Part shown: positions 37,171 to 45,276 of the stretch, piece by piece
How the letters are laid out: every line of letters starts with the position of its first letter
Position numbering within the stretch: position 1 is the first letter of the stretch
Source of the DNA: Paenibacillus rigui
GTDB lineage: Bacteria > Bacillota > Bacilli > Paenibacillales > NBRC-103111
Assembly (NCBI RefSeq): GCF_002234615.1
Contig: NZ_NMQW01000017.1
Coordinates: 248,001-312,000 of the forward strand
Length of the DNA: 64,000 nt
Direction of reading: 5' to 3'
Notes under the pieces: generated by a model
The model's database searches: none
What the model was told of the DNA's origin: nothing
What the model saw: only the letters and a program-made list of their open reading frames with translations
Translations under genes and position numbers: made by a program

Positions 37171-38028
37171 TTAATCGTGCAAGCCTATCCATGCCGCCAT
37201 CCGGCCCGTTTTCCCGTTTTCTTTGCGATGGGAGAACAGTAAATCCGTGCGACAGCTGGTGCATAAACTACTCATTTCGATATGAGATGGCAAAATTCCT
37301 GCTTTTATCATAATTTGTCGATTCATTTGTTGCAAGCTCAAGTTATATTTCCCGTTCCCGGCCTCTTCGTAAATCGGCGGAAAGCCCCCATCGGCAGCGT
37401 TAACGATCACTAACTCATCCATTACCTGCTTCACACGGGACAATACATAATCATCCACCTCATAGCAGCAGGAATGAATGGACGGACCGATGGCAGCCGA
37501 CAAATCATCCGGCTTCGTACCATATGCCTTACCCATAGCTTCTACTGTTGCACTCGCAATTTGCAGAACGGTTCCTTTCCAGCCTGCATGGGCTAAACCG
37601 ACAGCCCGATTCACTGGATCATAGAACAGCAGCGGTACACAGTCCGCGAACAGGGCATGCAAGAAAACTCCCGGTTCATTCGTTATAAACGCATCCTTGG
37701 ATGTAATTTCATTCTCTCTCGTTCGGGTTCCGGCACCTGCAAACGCGCGGGTAACCACTTGAACCTCATTGCCGTGAACCTGCTCAGCATAGGTGCAATC
37801 CTCCAGCTGTATACGCAGCGCCTCGGCAAGCTTCGTGCGGTTTGCCACGACATGCTCTGGACGATCCGATACATGCAGACCGCAGTTCAGGCTGGCGAAC
37901 TCCTTCTCACTGACGCCACCCATGCGGGAAGTGCATCCGGCAGTCAGCCCCGTATGGCTTTTCATCCAGCCTTTAAGAAAAAACAGCTCGCACCCGTTTT
38001 CCACTTTTTGCAATACAAATGGTTCCAT
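37171..38028 (-). CDS. pgeF: Peptidoglycan editing factor / purine nucleoside phosphorylase, PgeF (YlmD) family
   Basis: A 285-residue copper-oxidase-like (DUF152) protein. The conserved His/Cys site is visible in EQVHGNEV near residue 78, FADCVPLLFYD near 130 and VGLAHAGWKGT near 145. Family members have been shown to act as multi-substrate purine nucleoside phosphorylases, and E. coli YfiH edits peptidoglycan precursors; which role holds here is open. The start at 38028 follows GAGAGGAG. It lies at the head of the ylmE-sepF group. Confidence 0.9.
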   Translation of the reverse strand: MEPFVLQKVENGCELFFLKGWMKSHTGLTAGCTSRMGGVSEKEFASLNCGLHVSDRPEHVVANRTKLAEALRIQLEDCTYAEQVHGNEVQVVTRAFAGAGTRTRENEITSKDAFITNEPGVFLHALFADCVPLLFYDPVNRAVGLAHAGWKGTVLQIASATVEAMGKAYGTKPDDLSAAIGPSIHSCCYEVDDYVLSRVKQVMDELVIVNAADGGFPPIYEEAGNGKYNLSLQQMNRQIMIKAGILPSHIEMSSLCTSCRTDLLFSHRKENGKTGRMAAWIGLHD

Positions 38029-38092
38029 ATCCGGCGCTCCTCTCGCTTCTGGTTCGGCTCTCTTCTTTATATCAGTATACACCAACCCATAC

Positions 38093-38156
38093 AAAACAGC
38101 ACACCATCAATGACCGCGAACCCCATACAAGCCCGGATGCATCGGATTGTGTGCTG
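38093..38156 (-). terminator. Possible terminator after ylmC
   Basis: On the minus strand CAGCACAC (38156-38149) pairs with GTGTGCTG (38104-38097), followed by TTTTGT. The 44-nt loop is long, so this is less certain than the others. Confidence 0.45.
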
Positions 38157-38191
38157 CTCTGACTACTCCCATGTTTAGCTTACCTCAGCTC

Positions 38192-38491
38192 CTAGCCGCG
38201 GTACTGGCGGTTAAACTCATAGCTGCCTTCCACTTCCTCCTGCTGCTTGAACGTCCGTACGTCCTCCAGCTTGACAAGCACGACATCCGTGCCGATTTTT
38301 ACAATATTTTTCCAAGGGATGACGACGTCCGTCCCCCCGCCAAACAAGCCGAAGAAACGGCTCGTATTCGGCACCACGATCGACTCGATCCTGCCTTGGC
38401 GGAGATCCAGCTCAAGATCGCTGATTTGCCCCAGTTTTTTCCCGTCCACTATATTGATTACGTCCTTGGTTTGAAAGTCTGAAATTTTCAC
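38192..38491 (-). CDS. ylmC: PRC-barrel sporulation protein, YlmC/YmxH family
   Basis: A 99-residue PRC-barrel protein: VKISDFQTKDVINI, DGKKLGQISDLELDLRQGRI and FGGGTDVVIPWKNIVKIG. The GTG at 38491 gives the family-typical start (M-K-I-S-D-F-Q); an ATG 24 nt upstream has no ribosome site. The homologue is induced in sporulation in Bacillus but its function is unknown. It follows sigG after a terminator. Confidence 0.88.
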   Translation of the reverse strand: MKISDFQTKDVINIVDGKKLGQISDLELDLRQGRIESIVVPNTSRFFGLFGGGTDVVIPWKNIVKIGTDVVLVKLEDVRTFKQQEEVEGSYEFNRQYRG

Positions 38492-38580
38492 GCTGCAACC
38501 ACCACGTATTCTCATGGATTCTTGTACTTTGCCCTACTAATTACTATATGTGGGACTTGGGCAAAATGTCCTCCATCGTG

Positions 38581-38613
38581 AAAAAAAGACCTTCCCGCTA
38601 ACGCGAGTCGGTC
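38581..38613 (-). terminator. Terminator after sigG
   Basis: On the minus strand GACC (38613-38610) pairs with GGTC (38591-38588) and CTCGC with GCGGG inside a 2x2 mismatch, then TTTTTTT. Confidence 0.75.
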
Positions 38614-38621
38614 TGATTGAA

Positions 38622-39404
38622 TTAGTTTTTGACGTGCTTTTGCATTTGGGATATTGCGGACTTCTCCAATCGCGACACCTGTGCTTGGGAAATGCCAATT
38701 TCATCGGCTACTTCCATCTGGGTCTTGCCGTCAAAGAACCGCATGGACAAGATCATTTTCTCCCGGTCATTCAGCTTACGCATCGCTTCCCGCAGTGCAA
38801 TGCCCTCGATCCAGGATACATCCTTGTTGCGATCATCGCTGATTTGATCCATCACATAGATCGGGTCTCCCCCGTCATGATAAATCGGCTCGAATAACGA
38901 AACCGGATCCTGAATCGCATCCAATGCAAAGACGACATCCTCCTTCGGCACGTTCAGTGCTTCAGAAATTTCATAAATGGACGGCTCACGTGAATTTTGA
39001 TTCGTTAAGCTGTCGCGTACCTGCAAGGCCTTGTATGCAATATCTCTTAACGAACGTGAGACCCGGATCGGATTGTTATCACGCAAATAACGGCGAATTT
39101 CTCCGATGATCATCGGTACGGCATACGTGGAAAATTTAACATTTTGGCTTAGATCAAAATTATCAATAGCCTTCATCAGTCCAATACATCCGACCTGAAA
39201 CAAATCATCCACGTATTCACCGCGGTTATTAAACCGCTGAATAACGCTAAGGACCAGCCTTAGATTGCCGTTAACCAATTTCTCTCTTGCAGTTCGTTCA
39301 TTGTTCGTTTGTAATTGAACGAATAATTCACGCATTTCCGCGTTGGTCAGAACAGGTAGCTTTGCAGTGTCCACACCGCAAATCTCGACTTTGTTTCGGG
39401 TCAC
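38622..39404 (-). CDS. sigG: RNA polymerase sporulation sigma factor SigG
   Basis: SigG (260 aa) drives late forespore transcription. Region 2 is LVNGNLRLVLSVIQRFNNRG near residue 43 and FSTYAVPMIIGEIRRYLRD near 92; region 4 is DGKTQMEVADEIGISQAQ near 228. The N-terminus TRNKVEICGVDT matches Bacillus SigG. A GTG at 39404 with GGGAGG 8 nt upstream is the start; an ATG-led frame from 39473 covers the promoter. Own SigF/SigG-type promoter upstream; sigE lies 168 nt before it. Confidence 0.97.
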   Translation of the reverse strand: MTRNKVEICGVDTAKLPVLTNAEMRELFVQLQTNNERTAREKLVNGNLRLVLSVIQRFNNRGEYVDDLFQVGCIGLMKAIDNFDLSQNVKFSTYAVPMIIGEIRRYLRDNNPIRVSRSLRDIAYKALQVRDSLTNQNSREPSIYEISEALNVPKEDVVFALDAIQDPVSLFEPIYHDGGDPIYVMDQISDDRNKDVSWIEGIALREAMRKLNDREKMILSMRFFDGKTQMEVADEIGISQAQVSRLEKSAISQMQKHVKN

Positions 39405-39438
39405 CGTGATTACCTCCCAAGGAGAAACATTACTGTTA

Positions 39439-39466
39439 ATTATCTCCTCGGTCCGCTTTTTTATGC
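39439..39466 (-). promoter_or_regulatory. Candidate SigF/SigG-type promoter of sigG
   Basis: On the minus strand GCATA (39466-39462), 14 nt, GGAGATAAT (39447-39439) fits GYATA and GGnnAnAnT of forespore promoters, 35 nt before the sigG start. sigG is a SigF target in Bacillus. Confidence 0.6.
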
Positions 39467-39572
39467 GCCCCATCCCTGCTTCATTTCCACCATGGCTTGT
39501 CTGTAAAACAAGAAAACCAAGCAGAACAAGCCCGGATTCGCTTTCATTTTTATCAAAAAAATAATTTCCAGT

Positions 39573-40295
39573 TTACACCATTTTATTAAACTCTTTGCGC
39601 AGCCTTTTAATTATGCGCTTTTCCAGCCGCGATATGTACGATTGGGAAATACCGAGCAGGTCAGCAACATCTTTTTGCGTTTTCTCTTCGCCATCCTGGA
39701 GACCGAACCGGAGCTCCATAATGGTGCGCTCCCTTTCCGAGAGCTTATCCAGCGCCTTGTGAAGCAGCTTCCGGTCCACTTGCTCCTCAATATTACGATA
39801 AATCGTATCATTCTCGGTTCCGAGAACATCCGATAATAGAAGCTCATTGCCATCCCAGTCAATGTTAAGCGGCTCATCGAATGAAACTTCGGTCCGAATC
39901 TTGCTGTTACGCCGCAAATACATCAATATTTCGTTCTCGATACATCTGGACGCATACGTGGCCAGCTTGATTTTTTTCTCCGGGTCAAACGTATTTACAG
40001 CCTTAATGAGTCCGATCGCGCCGATGGATACCAGATCCTCGATGTTGATCCCTGTATTTTCAAATTTACGTGCAATATACACCACCAAACGCAGATTGCG
40101 CTCGATCAGCATCGCTCGAATGGCTGCATCTCCGGAGGAGAGCCTCTCCAGTAAGTATTCTTCCTCTTCCCGAGTGAGTGGAGGCGGCAACGCTTCACTT
40201 CCGCCAATGTAGTATATCTCCTCGCCTTTGAGACCCAACTTCAGCATGAGACGGAAATAATAGATTTGCAGTTTCAGCTTCCACTTCACGAGCAT
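39573..40295 (-). CDS. sigE: RNA polymerase sporulation sigma factor SigE (pro-form)
   Basis: Pro-SigE (240 aa) directs early mother-cell transcription after SpoIIGA removes its N-terminal pro-sequence; the likely pro-segment is the hydrophobic, basic start ([18 protein letters not shown]). Region 2 is [19 protein letters not shown] near residue 70, region 4 is [20 protein letters not shown] near 205. The ATG has AAGGAGG 8 nt upstream, preceded by a TTACGAAG-plus-hairpin element shared with mraY and divIB. spoIIGA lies 151 nt upstream in the same direction. Confidence 0.97.
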   Translation of the reverse strand: MLVKWKLKLQIYYFRLMLKLGLKGEEIYYIGGSEALPPPLTREEEEYLLERLSSGDAAIRAMLIERNLRLVVYIARKFENTGINIEDLVSIGAIGLIKAVNTFDPEKKIKLATYASRCIENEILMYLRRNSKIRTEVSFDEPLNIDWDGNELLLSDVLGTENDTIYRNIEEQVDRKLLHKALDKLSERERTIMELRFGLQDGEEKTQKDVADLLGISQSYISRLEKRIIKRLRKEFNKMV

Positions 40296-40303
40296 CGTCT
40301 GTT

Positions 40304-40342
40304 CCTCCTTAGAGTTTTGCGAAGCAAAACTTTCTTCGTAAG
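40304..40342 (-). promoter_or_regulatory. TTACGAAG-hairpin-SD element before sigE
   Basis: Minus strand: TTACGAAG (40341-40334), 2 nt, stem AGTTTTGC (40331-40324), loop TTC, stem GCAAAACT (40320-40313), 3 nt, AGGAGG (40309-40304). The distance from TTACGAAG to AGGAGG is 24 nt. See the copies at 45141-45178 and 52407-52443. Confidence 0.7.
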
Positions 40343-40446
40343 CCTAGAAATCCGGTGAATACAGGCTTGTTGCAAAAACGTTTAGGTGAACGCCGATGCT
40401 TCTCCAGAACGAATCAGCCCGCTCCAATAATTTATTCTATGAACCT

Positions 40447-41364
40447 CTAAGCTTGCATCAAATTCGGATGAATAATAGCTTGGTAAGCATTATCTGAGCT
40501 GAGCTTTCCCCCATCGAGTCCGATAAGAACCTTCAATGATTCAAATTGCTTGTCATGATAAGTAATAATGACCCGATCCGGCTTGATCGCTAGCATAAAT
40601 TGTGTATTTCGATTGACCCCCCGGTAAGGAACCAACCGAAGCCGATCCTGCCATTCGAACTCTTCTGTTCCAATCGCACTGACGATTTGATCCACCTCAG
40701 ACCGTTCTATGCGCTGCTTCCACGATTCGGGAATTTTCCCGCCCCATTGGCCAAGCTCCATGACCATAACCGGAGTTTTGGTCAACGGATCGTACAGCTG
40801 GTTTCCCGTATCGATCAATCCTGTACAGCTGGACGCATACTCATCGATATACACCTCCACCTTAGCAAAAAAAGAAGCCATCTCCTCCTTGCGTTTGGCC
40901 GCTTGATGGACGTGCCGGTACAGCCAAATGGCGAACATCAGTACGACGATCAAAAAAACAAGCCCGATGTGCACTTCATGGGAAGCTCCTCCCGACTGCG
41001 CAAACCAAATGCCGTTCAGTACTTCTCCCGAAGACATCCATAAATAATGTACACCCAGAATGGTACCGGCCGCCGCAAAGTTCACCACATAGAAAGCACT
41101 CACATTCCGCATAAAATGCTGAATACCTCCAAACCCAAACGCAGTAAGCAGCATCAGGAGCGATAAGGCAAACTTAATTCCGAATGTGAACAAAAATGAG
41201 ACGGGAGGAAAGAACATCAGTACGACATACGCGCCACCAAGGCAAGCAGAACTGATAAGCCTCCACCAGCGGAAGGTTAACCGGCGTGATCTTGCCGTCA
41301 CCCAGAGAAGAGCCCCGTCAATCAAAACATTCACCAGGAAAATGATATCGATATATACAATCAT
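40447..41364 (-). CDS. spoIIGA: Sporulation sigma-E processing peptidase
   Basis: SpoIIGA (305 aa) is a membrane-bound aspartic protease that cleaves pro-SigE. About five membrane spans fill residues 1-150 (MIVYIDIIFLVNVLIDGALL, LISSACLGGAYVVLMFF). The protease domain has the Asp motif GLIDTGNQLYDPLT near residue 178 and a C-terminal VLIGLDGGKLS block. ATG at 41364 has GGGAGGG and AAGGA upstream; a frame from 41394 lacks a site. The sporulation septum sets its activity in Bacillus. Confidence 0.95.
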   Translation of the reverse strand: MIVYIDIIFLVNVLIDGALLWVTARSRRLTFRWWRLISSACLGGAYVVLMFFPPVSFLFTFGIKFALSLLMLLTAFGFGGIQHFMRNVSAFYVVNFAAAGTILGVHYLWMSSGEVLNGIWFAQSGGASHEVHIGLVFLIVVLMFAIWLYRHVHQAAKRKEEMASFFAKVEVYIDEYASSCTGLIDTGNQLYDPLTKTPVMVMELGQWGGKIPESWKQRIERSEVDQIVSAIGTEEFEWQDRLRLVPYRGVNRNTQFMLAIKPDRVIITYHDKQFESLKVLIGLDGGKLSSDNAYQAIIHPNLMQA

Positions 41365-41431
41365 TTTCCTTACCCTCCCGGTAGCAGCCCTCATTCTTGT
41401 ACGCTTGCTTCACTTTTTTGCGAATGAGACA

Positions 41432-41464
41432 AGTATATAGTAAGCCTATTCCAAAGTCTGTCTA
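41432..41464 (-). promoter_or_regulatory. Candidate spoIIGA promoter with long spacer
   Basis: On the minus strand TAGACA (41464-41459), 21 nt and TATACT (41437-41432). The long spacer recalls the Spo0A-activated spoIIG promoter of Bacillus subtilis, which has 22 nt. No exact Spo0A box is seen, so this is tentative. Confidence 0.4.
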
Positions 41465-41524
41465 AACTTGCCGATTAGCCGTAACTTTTTTTGTCATATG
41501 TTGGGGGCGGCACTTCCCGCAGCA

Positions 41525-41555
41525 CAAAAAAACCCTTGAGCTCTACGCTCAAGGG
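41525..41555 (-). terminator. Terminator after ftsZ
   Basis: On the minus strand CCCTTGAGC (41555-41547) and GCTCAAGGG (41541-41533) pair fully, loop of 5, followed by TTTTTTTG. Confidence 0.9.
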
Positions 41556-41583
41556 AGATGTGTACGATTGCAATAGTTATTAC

Positions 41584-42714
41584 TTACTTATCCAGGCTGT
41601 TTCTGCCTCTGTTGCGAAGGAATGTAGGAATATCCAGCTGATCACCGGATGTTTGACCTCCGAAAGGGCGAAGATTGCTTGCGCCACGGTTGTCGGCTAC
41701 AGGCTCCTGAGGAGCAGCTGGGTTAGCATTCGGCTTACGCACCGGCTGAGCAGGTGCAGCTTTATGTTCAAAACCGGTTGCAATCACCGTAACCTTGATC
41801 TCATCCTTAAAGGATTCGTCAATCACGGCACCGAAAATCATGTTCACTTCCAAATCGGAAGCAGATGCAACGATATCCGCCGCTTCATTGACTTCATACA
41901 AGGAAAGGTTTGCCCCGCCAGTGATGTTCATAAGAACCCCGCGGGCCCCATCGATCGAAGTTTCCAGCAAAGGACTTTGGATCGCTTTTTTGGCGGCTTC
42001 CGCTGCTCTGTTCTCCCCTGTTGCTTCACCGATACCCATCAGGGCCGAACCGCGTTCTGTCATAATGGTCTTTACATCCGCAAAGTCCAGGTTGATCAGA
42101 CCGGGTACAGCAATCAGATCGGAAATCCCTTGTACGCCTTGGCGTAGTACGTTATCCGCTTCGCGGAACGCTTCCAGCATCGGCGTTTTCTTATCGACAA
42201 TTTCAAGCAAACGGTCATTCGGAATGACGATGAGCGTATCCACTTTCTCTTTCAACGCTGCAATCCCTTGCTCCGCCTGCATAGCACGTTTACGTCCTTC
42301 GAAAGTAAACGGCCGCGTTACGACACCAACGGTCAGCGCGCCGCATTCTTTTGCAATCTCAGCGATAACCGGAGCAGCACCTGTACCTGTTCCTCCGCCC
42401 ATACCGGCGGTAACGAACACCATGTCAGCGCCTTTTAGTGTATTGAAAATCAACTCTCTCGATTCTTCAGCGGCTTTCTTCCCCACTTCAGGATTAGCGC
42501 CTGCTCCCAGACCGCGAGTCAATTTGTCTCCGATTTGCAATTTTTGCTCGGATTTGGAGTTTTGCAGGGCTTGAGCATCCGTGTTCACGGTAATGAACTC
42601 TACCCCTTTTACCCCATTCTCGATCATACGGTTTACCGCATTGCTGCCGCCGCCGCCGCAACCAATTACCTTGATCTTGGCTAACAGATCCATGTCCATG
42701 TCAAATTCAAACAT
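41584..42714 (-). CDS. ftsZ: Cell division GTPase FtsZ
   Basis: FtsZ (376 aa) polymerises into the division ring. GTP-binding elements: [17 protein letters not shown] near residue 14 and the tubulin signature [16 protein letters not shown] near 104; the T7 loop is [14 protein letters not shown] near 205. After the variable linker the C-terminal peptide [12 protein letters not shown], near 362, binds FtsA and SepF. GAGGAGG lies upstream of the ATG. ftsA is 48 nt upstream and a terminator follows, so it ends the ftsA-ftsZ unit. Confidence 0.98.
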   Translation of the reverse strand: MFEFDMDMDLLAKIKVIGCGGGGSNAVNRMIENGVKGVEFITVNTDAQALQNSKSEQKLQIGDKLTRGLGAGANPEVGKKAAEESRELIFNTLKGADMVFVTAGMGGGTGTGAAPVIAEIAKECGALTVGVVTRPFTFEGRKRAMQAEQGIAALKEKVDTLIVIPNDRLLEIVDKKTPMLEAFREADNVLRQGVQGISDLIAVPGLINLDFADVKTIMTERGSALMGIGEATGENRAAEAAKKAIQSPLLETSIDGARGVLMNITGGANLSLYEVNEAADIVASASDLEVNMIFGAVIDESFKDEIKVTVIATGFEHKAAPAQPVRKPNANPAAPQEPVADNRGASNLRPFGGQTSGDQLDIPTFLRNRGRNSLDK

Positions 42715-42762
42715 AGCCTTCTATATCCTCCTCAATAAGCTTTCATAAGCCAGGCGTACCCT

Positions 42763-44022
42763 TTAAATGAATTCGCTCAACCAATTTTTAAAACGTTCCA
42801 TAACCGAAGGCTTTGTTTCGCTGGTAACGGACGATTTTTTCGCATTCGTCGCGGTAGAAGCAATTCGCTTCGCTCCGCTCGTTTGTTTCGATGATCTCAA
42901 ATATTTGTGAGCGTATTGAATAATGCCTACGCCGCTCGTATAGGATGGATCGCGAACGCCGATAAAGTCTGGAACAGCAATACGGACAGATGTTGCCAGC
43001 TCGGCCTGTGCTACAGCCAGCATTCCGGGCATCGATACCGTACCGCCCGTCAATACATAGCCGCCCGGCACTTCTGAATACCCCAAACGCTGCACTTCCA
43101 AACGGACTAAATGAAAAATTTCTTGCACACGCGGTTCGACGATATTCGCCAAATCGATTTGCGTGAACTCCTTGTCCACATTGCTGCCGATCCGATTCAC
43201 CTTGAAAACCTGATCTGCGGCAGCGTGTTCAATAATGGCACAGCCAAATTTGAGCTTTATTTTGTCGGCAATATCCACCTGTGTGCGAAGACCGATGGAA
43301 ATATCATTCGTGATGTATTCGCCTCCGATCGGCAATGTAGACGTTGCCACAAGATTATTTTGTTCAAAAACGGCAATCGTCGTTTGACCCGCACCGATAT
43401 CGACCAAAACCGTTCCAATTGCCTTCTCATCCTTGGATAAGCTCAGATGTCCAGCCGCAAGCGACATCAGGATAAGTCCGGATACTTTCACTCCTGCTTT
43501 TTCGACAACTCTCAGCAAGTTATGTATTGCTGTTTTAGCACCTGTAATAATGGTAGCTTCCACTTCAAGACGTACACCAATCATACTTCGAGGATCATGG
43601 ATTTCATCCAGTCCGTCAACCAAATACTGGTTAGGCACAACCCCAATGATTTCACGCTCGGGGGCTAATGGAATGACTTTCGCCGCCTGTATGACACGCT
43701 CGATATCTTCATCCCCGATTTCGCGATCTTCATTGGATACGGCTACTACGCCATGGCTAGATTGCAAAGCAATATGATTCCCGGAAATTCCAACGTAAAC
43801 CTCTGCTATTTGAATACCGACCATACGCTCTGCGTGATCGATCGCGTTGCGAATCGATTGAACTGTCTGATCGATATCGACAATGGCTCCCTTGCGAATA
43901 CCTTCCGAGTCGGCAGATCCAACCCCTATTATATTAATGGCGCCGTTAACGACTTCCCCAATAATAGCACGAACTTTGGATGTACCGATGTCCAAACTAA
44001 CAATGATGTCATTGCTGCTCAA
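42763..44022 (-). CDS. ftsA: Cell division protein FtsA
   Basis: FtsA (419 aa) is an actin-like protein that tethers FtsZ to the membrane. Phosphate 1 motif: VSLDIGTSKVRAIIGE near residue 8; phosphate 2: GTVLVDIGAGQTTIAVF near 203; adenosine motif: GYVLTGGTVSMPGM near 332. The C-terminal amphipathic helix ERFKNWLSEFI is intact. It starts with TTG, with AGGAGGTG 7 nt upstream. A SigH-type promoter candidate lies about 65-90 bp upstream. Confidence 0.97.
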   Translation of the reverse strand: MSSNDIIVSLDIGTSKVRAIIGEVVNGAINIIGVGSADSEGIRKGAIVDIDQTVQSIRNAIDHAERMVGIQIAEVYVGISGNHIALQSSHGVVAVSNEDREIGDEDIERVIQAAKVIPLAPEREIIGVVPNQYLVDGLDEIHDPRSMIGVRLEVEATIITGAKTAIHNLLRVVEKAGVKVSGLILMSLAAGHLSLSKDEKAIGTVLVDIGAGQTTIAVFEQNNLVATSTLPIGGEYITNDISIGLRTQVDIADKIKLKFGCAIIEHAAADQVFKVNRIGSNVDKEFTQIDLANIVEPRVQEIFHLVRLEVQRLGYSEVPGGYVLTGGTVSMPGMLAVAQAELATSVRIAVPDFIGVRDPSYTSGVGIIQYAHKYLRSSKQTSGAKRIASTATNAKKSSVTSETKPSVMERFKNWLSEFI

Positions 44023-44086
44023 CCCGTGGCACCTCCTGTGATCTGTAATTGTTATAGGCTGATTGTAAAGAAAAGCTTCTGTACAT

Positions 44087-44113
44087 ATTCAACACGCTTA
44101 GGATTTTCCCTCT
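44087..44113 (-). promoter_or_regulatory. Candidate SigH promoter of ftsAZ
   Basis: On the minus strand AGAGGGAAA (44113-44105), 11 nt, GTTGAAT (44093-44087) then AT. This fits RnAGGAwww-N11/12-RnnGAATww with one mismatch. ftsAZ in Bacillus subtilis has a SigH promoter (P2) used at sporulation onset. Confidence 0.6.
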
Positions 44114-44215
44114 TTTTTTGCAAACTTTTTTCATTTTCTTGACCAAAATGTTACCATAATGTCAATTCTATCATTATTTCTATCGGTTGAGTAGAGGATT
44201 TATATTAGAATTCCA

Positions 44216-45133
44216 TTAGTTTCTCGTCGTTTCTTTTCCAGACGGCTTCTGCGTTTTGCCCGTATCTTTAGCTGGATCCTTCTTCGGATCCGGTGGAGGC
44301 GTCGCTGTTCCTGACGTTGTTTTCTTGTCCGTCTTGCCGTCCTTGGGAGCCGCATCCTTCGAGGATGCATTCTTCCCTGCGTCATTGTCGAACGGGGCAT
44401 GAGTATCGGCTTCTAACAGCTTAAGGACACCTGTATTGATCTTGTTTTCCTTCAAATTGGCAATATACGTATCCAGGTATTTCAGCTTTTCAGGCAAATA
44501 GCCTACGGTCGTTATCACTTCGAACTGAGACCTTGTATACATCTTGATACGGTCCGGGTAAGACTCCGTCGGATCCGGTTTAATTTCGGAAATGTCCGTT
44601 AAATAAGACTCGGGTACGGAGGCCAGCGTCTGACAAAGCTTTGTTTTCATCGCTTCCGCACCGGACCAGCCGGTGAGAATCGGCTTGTCCATCACGAAAT
44701 TAACCTGAGAGGACACAGGCACAATACTGCCGTCGGCTAATATCGCCTCCGGTTGATTGCCGTCTCCCAGTTGATATGCCACCTTCGGATACTCCTTGAC
44801 CTCAATGTGGATCACCCCTGGGAAATGCTTGGTTACCTCTGCGGATTGGACCATTTTGAGCCCCATTACCTGCTCTTCAATCTGCTTGGAGGATACGGAG
44901 AAAAAGTGATCTCCCGGCTTCACTGCAGCGGATTGCGCTACGACCTCCGGGGTCAACAGCTCCTGGCCGTGAACCTCGACAACGGTGATTTTGCTTAATG
45001 ACGATTGAAAGAACAGCACGCAAAGCAGCGTAACGAAAAAAATAAACAGAAAAGTTAACAGCTTCTTGCTGCTGCGTCCTTTGGTCTTGGTTTTGGGCTT
45101 TTGGATGACAGGCAATCTATCTTCTGGGTGCAA
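44216..45133 (-). CDS. divIB: Cell division protein DivIB/FtsQ
   Basis: DivIB (305 aa) is a bitopic division protein: cytoplasmic N-terminus with KTKTKGRSSKK, one membrane span near residues 25-45, then a POTRA domain (ITVVEVHGQELLTPEVVAQS) and the beta domain. The C-terminal 55 residues are a low-complexity tail rich in Lys, Asp, Pro and Thr (SKDAAPKDGKTDKK). It starts with TTG at 45133, 7 nt after AGGAGG; the ATG frame at 45154 would translate the ribosome site. A hairpin element just before that site is shared with mraY and sigE. Confidence 0.93.
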   Translation of the reverse strand: MHPEDRLPVIQKPKTKTKGRSSKKLLTFLFIFFVTLLCVLFFQSSLSKITVVEVHGQELLTPEVVAQSAAVKPGDHFFSVSSKQIEEQVMGLKMVQSAEVTKHFPGVIHIEVKEYPKVAYQLGDGNQPEAILADGSIVPVSSQVNFVMDKPILTGWSGAEAMKTKLCQTLASVPESYLTDISEIKPDPTESYPDRIKMYTRSQFEVITTVGYLPEKLKYLDTYIANLKENKINTGVLKLLEADTHAPFDNDAGKNASSKDAAPKDGKTDKKTTSGTATPPPDPKKDPAKDTGKTQKPSGKETTRN

Positions 45134-45140
45134 GGTTGTC

Positions 45141-45178
45141 CCTCCTAAGGGCATTTCGTAGAAATGCCTACTTCGTAA
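45141..45178 (-). promoter_or_regulatory. TTACGAAG-hairpin-SD element before divIB
   Basis: Minus strand: TTACGAAG (45178-45171), 2 nt, stem GGCATTTC (45168-45161), loop TAC, stem GAAATGCC (45157-45150), 3 nt, AGGAGG (45146-45141). TTACGAAG to AGGAGG is again 24 nt. Confidence 0.7.
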
Positions 45179-45276
45179 CGTAAACTATGTAAACCGCCAA
45201 ACATCCCGATTCTACGAAAGAAAAGGGATATTTCAGCGGCAGTGGTCATAAGAATGGGAATAAATAGATTGGATGA

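Noticed and set aside
41477-41490. AGCCGTAACTTTTT, 14 nt shared with the ends of the inverted-repeat element
   Set aside because: Only 14 AT-rich-ended bases match and neither the other end nor the inner blocks are present, so a third copy is not supported.
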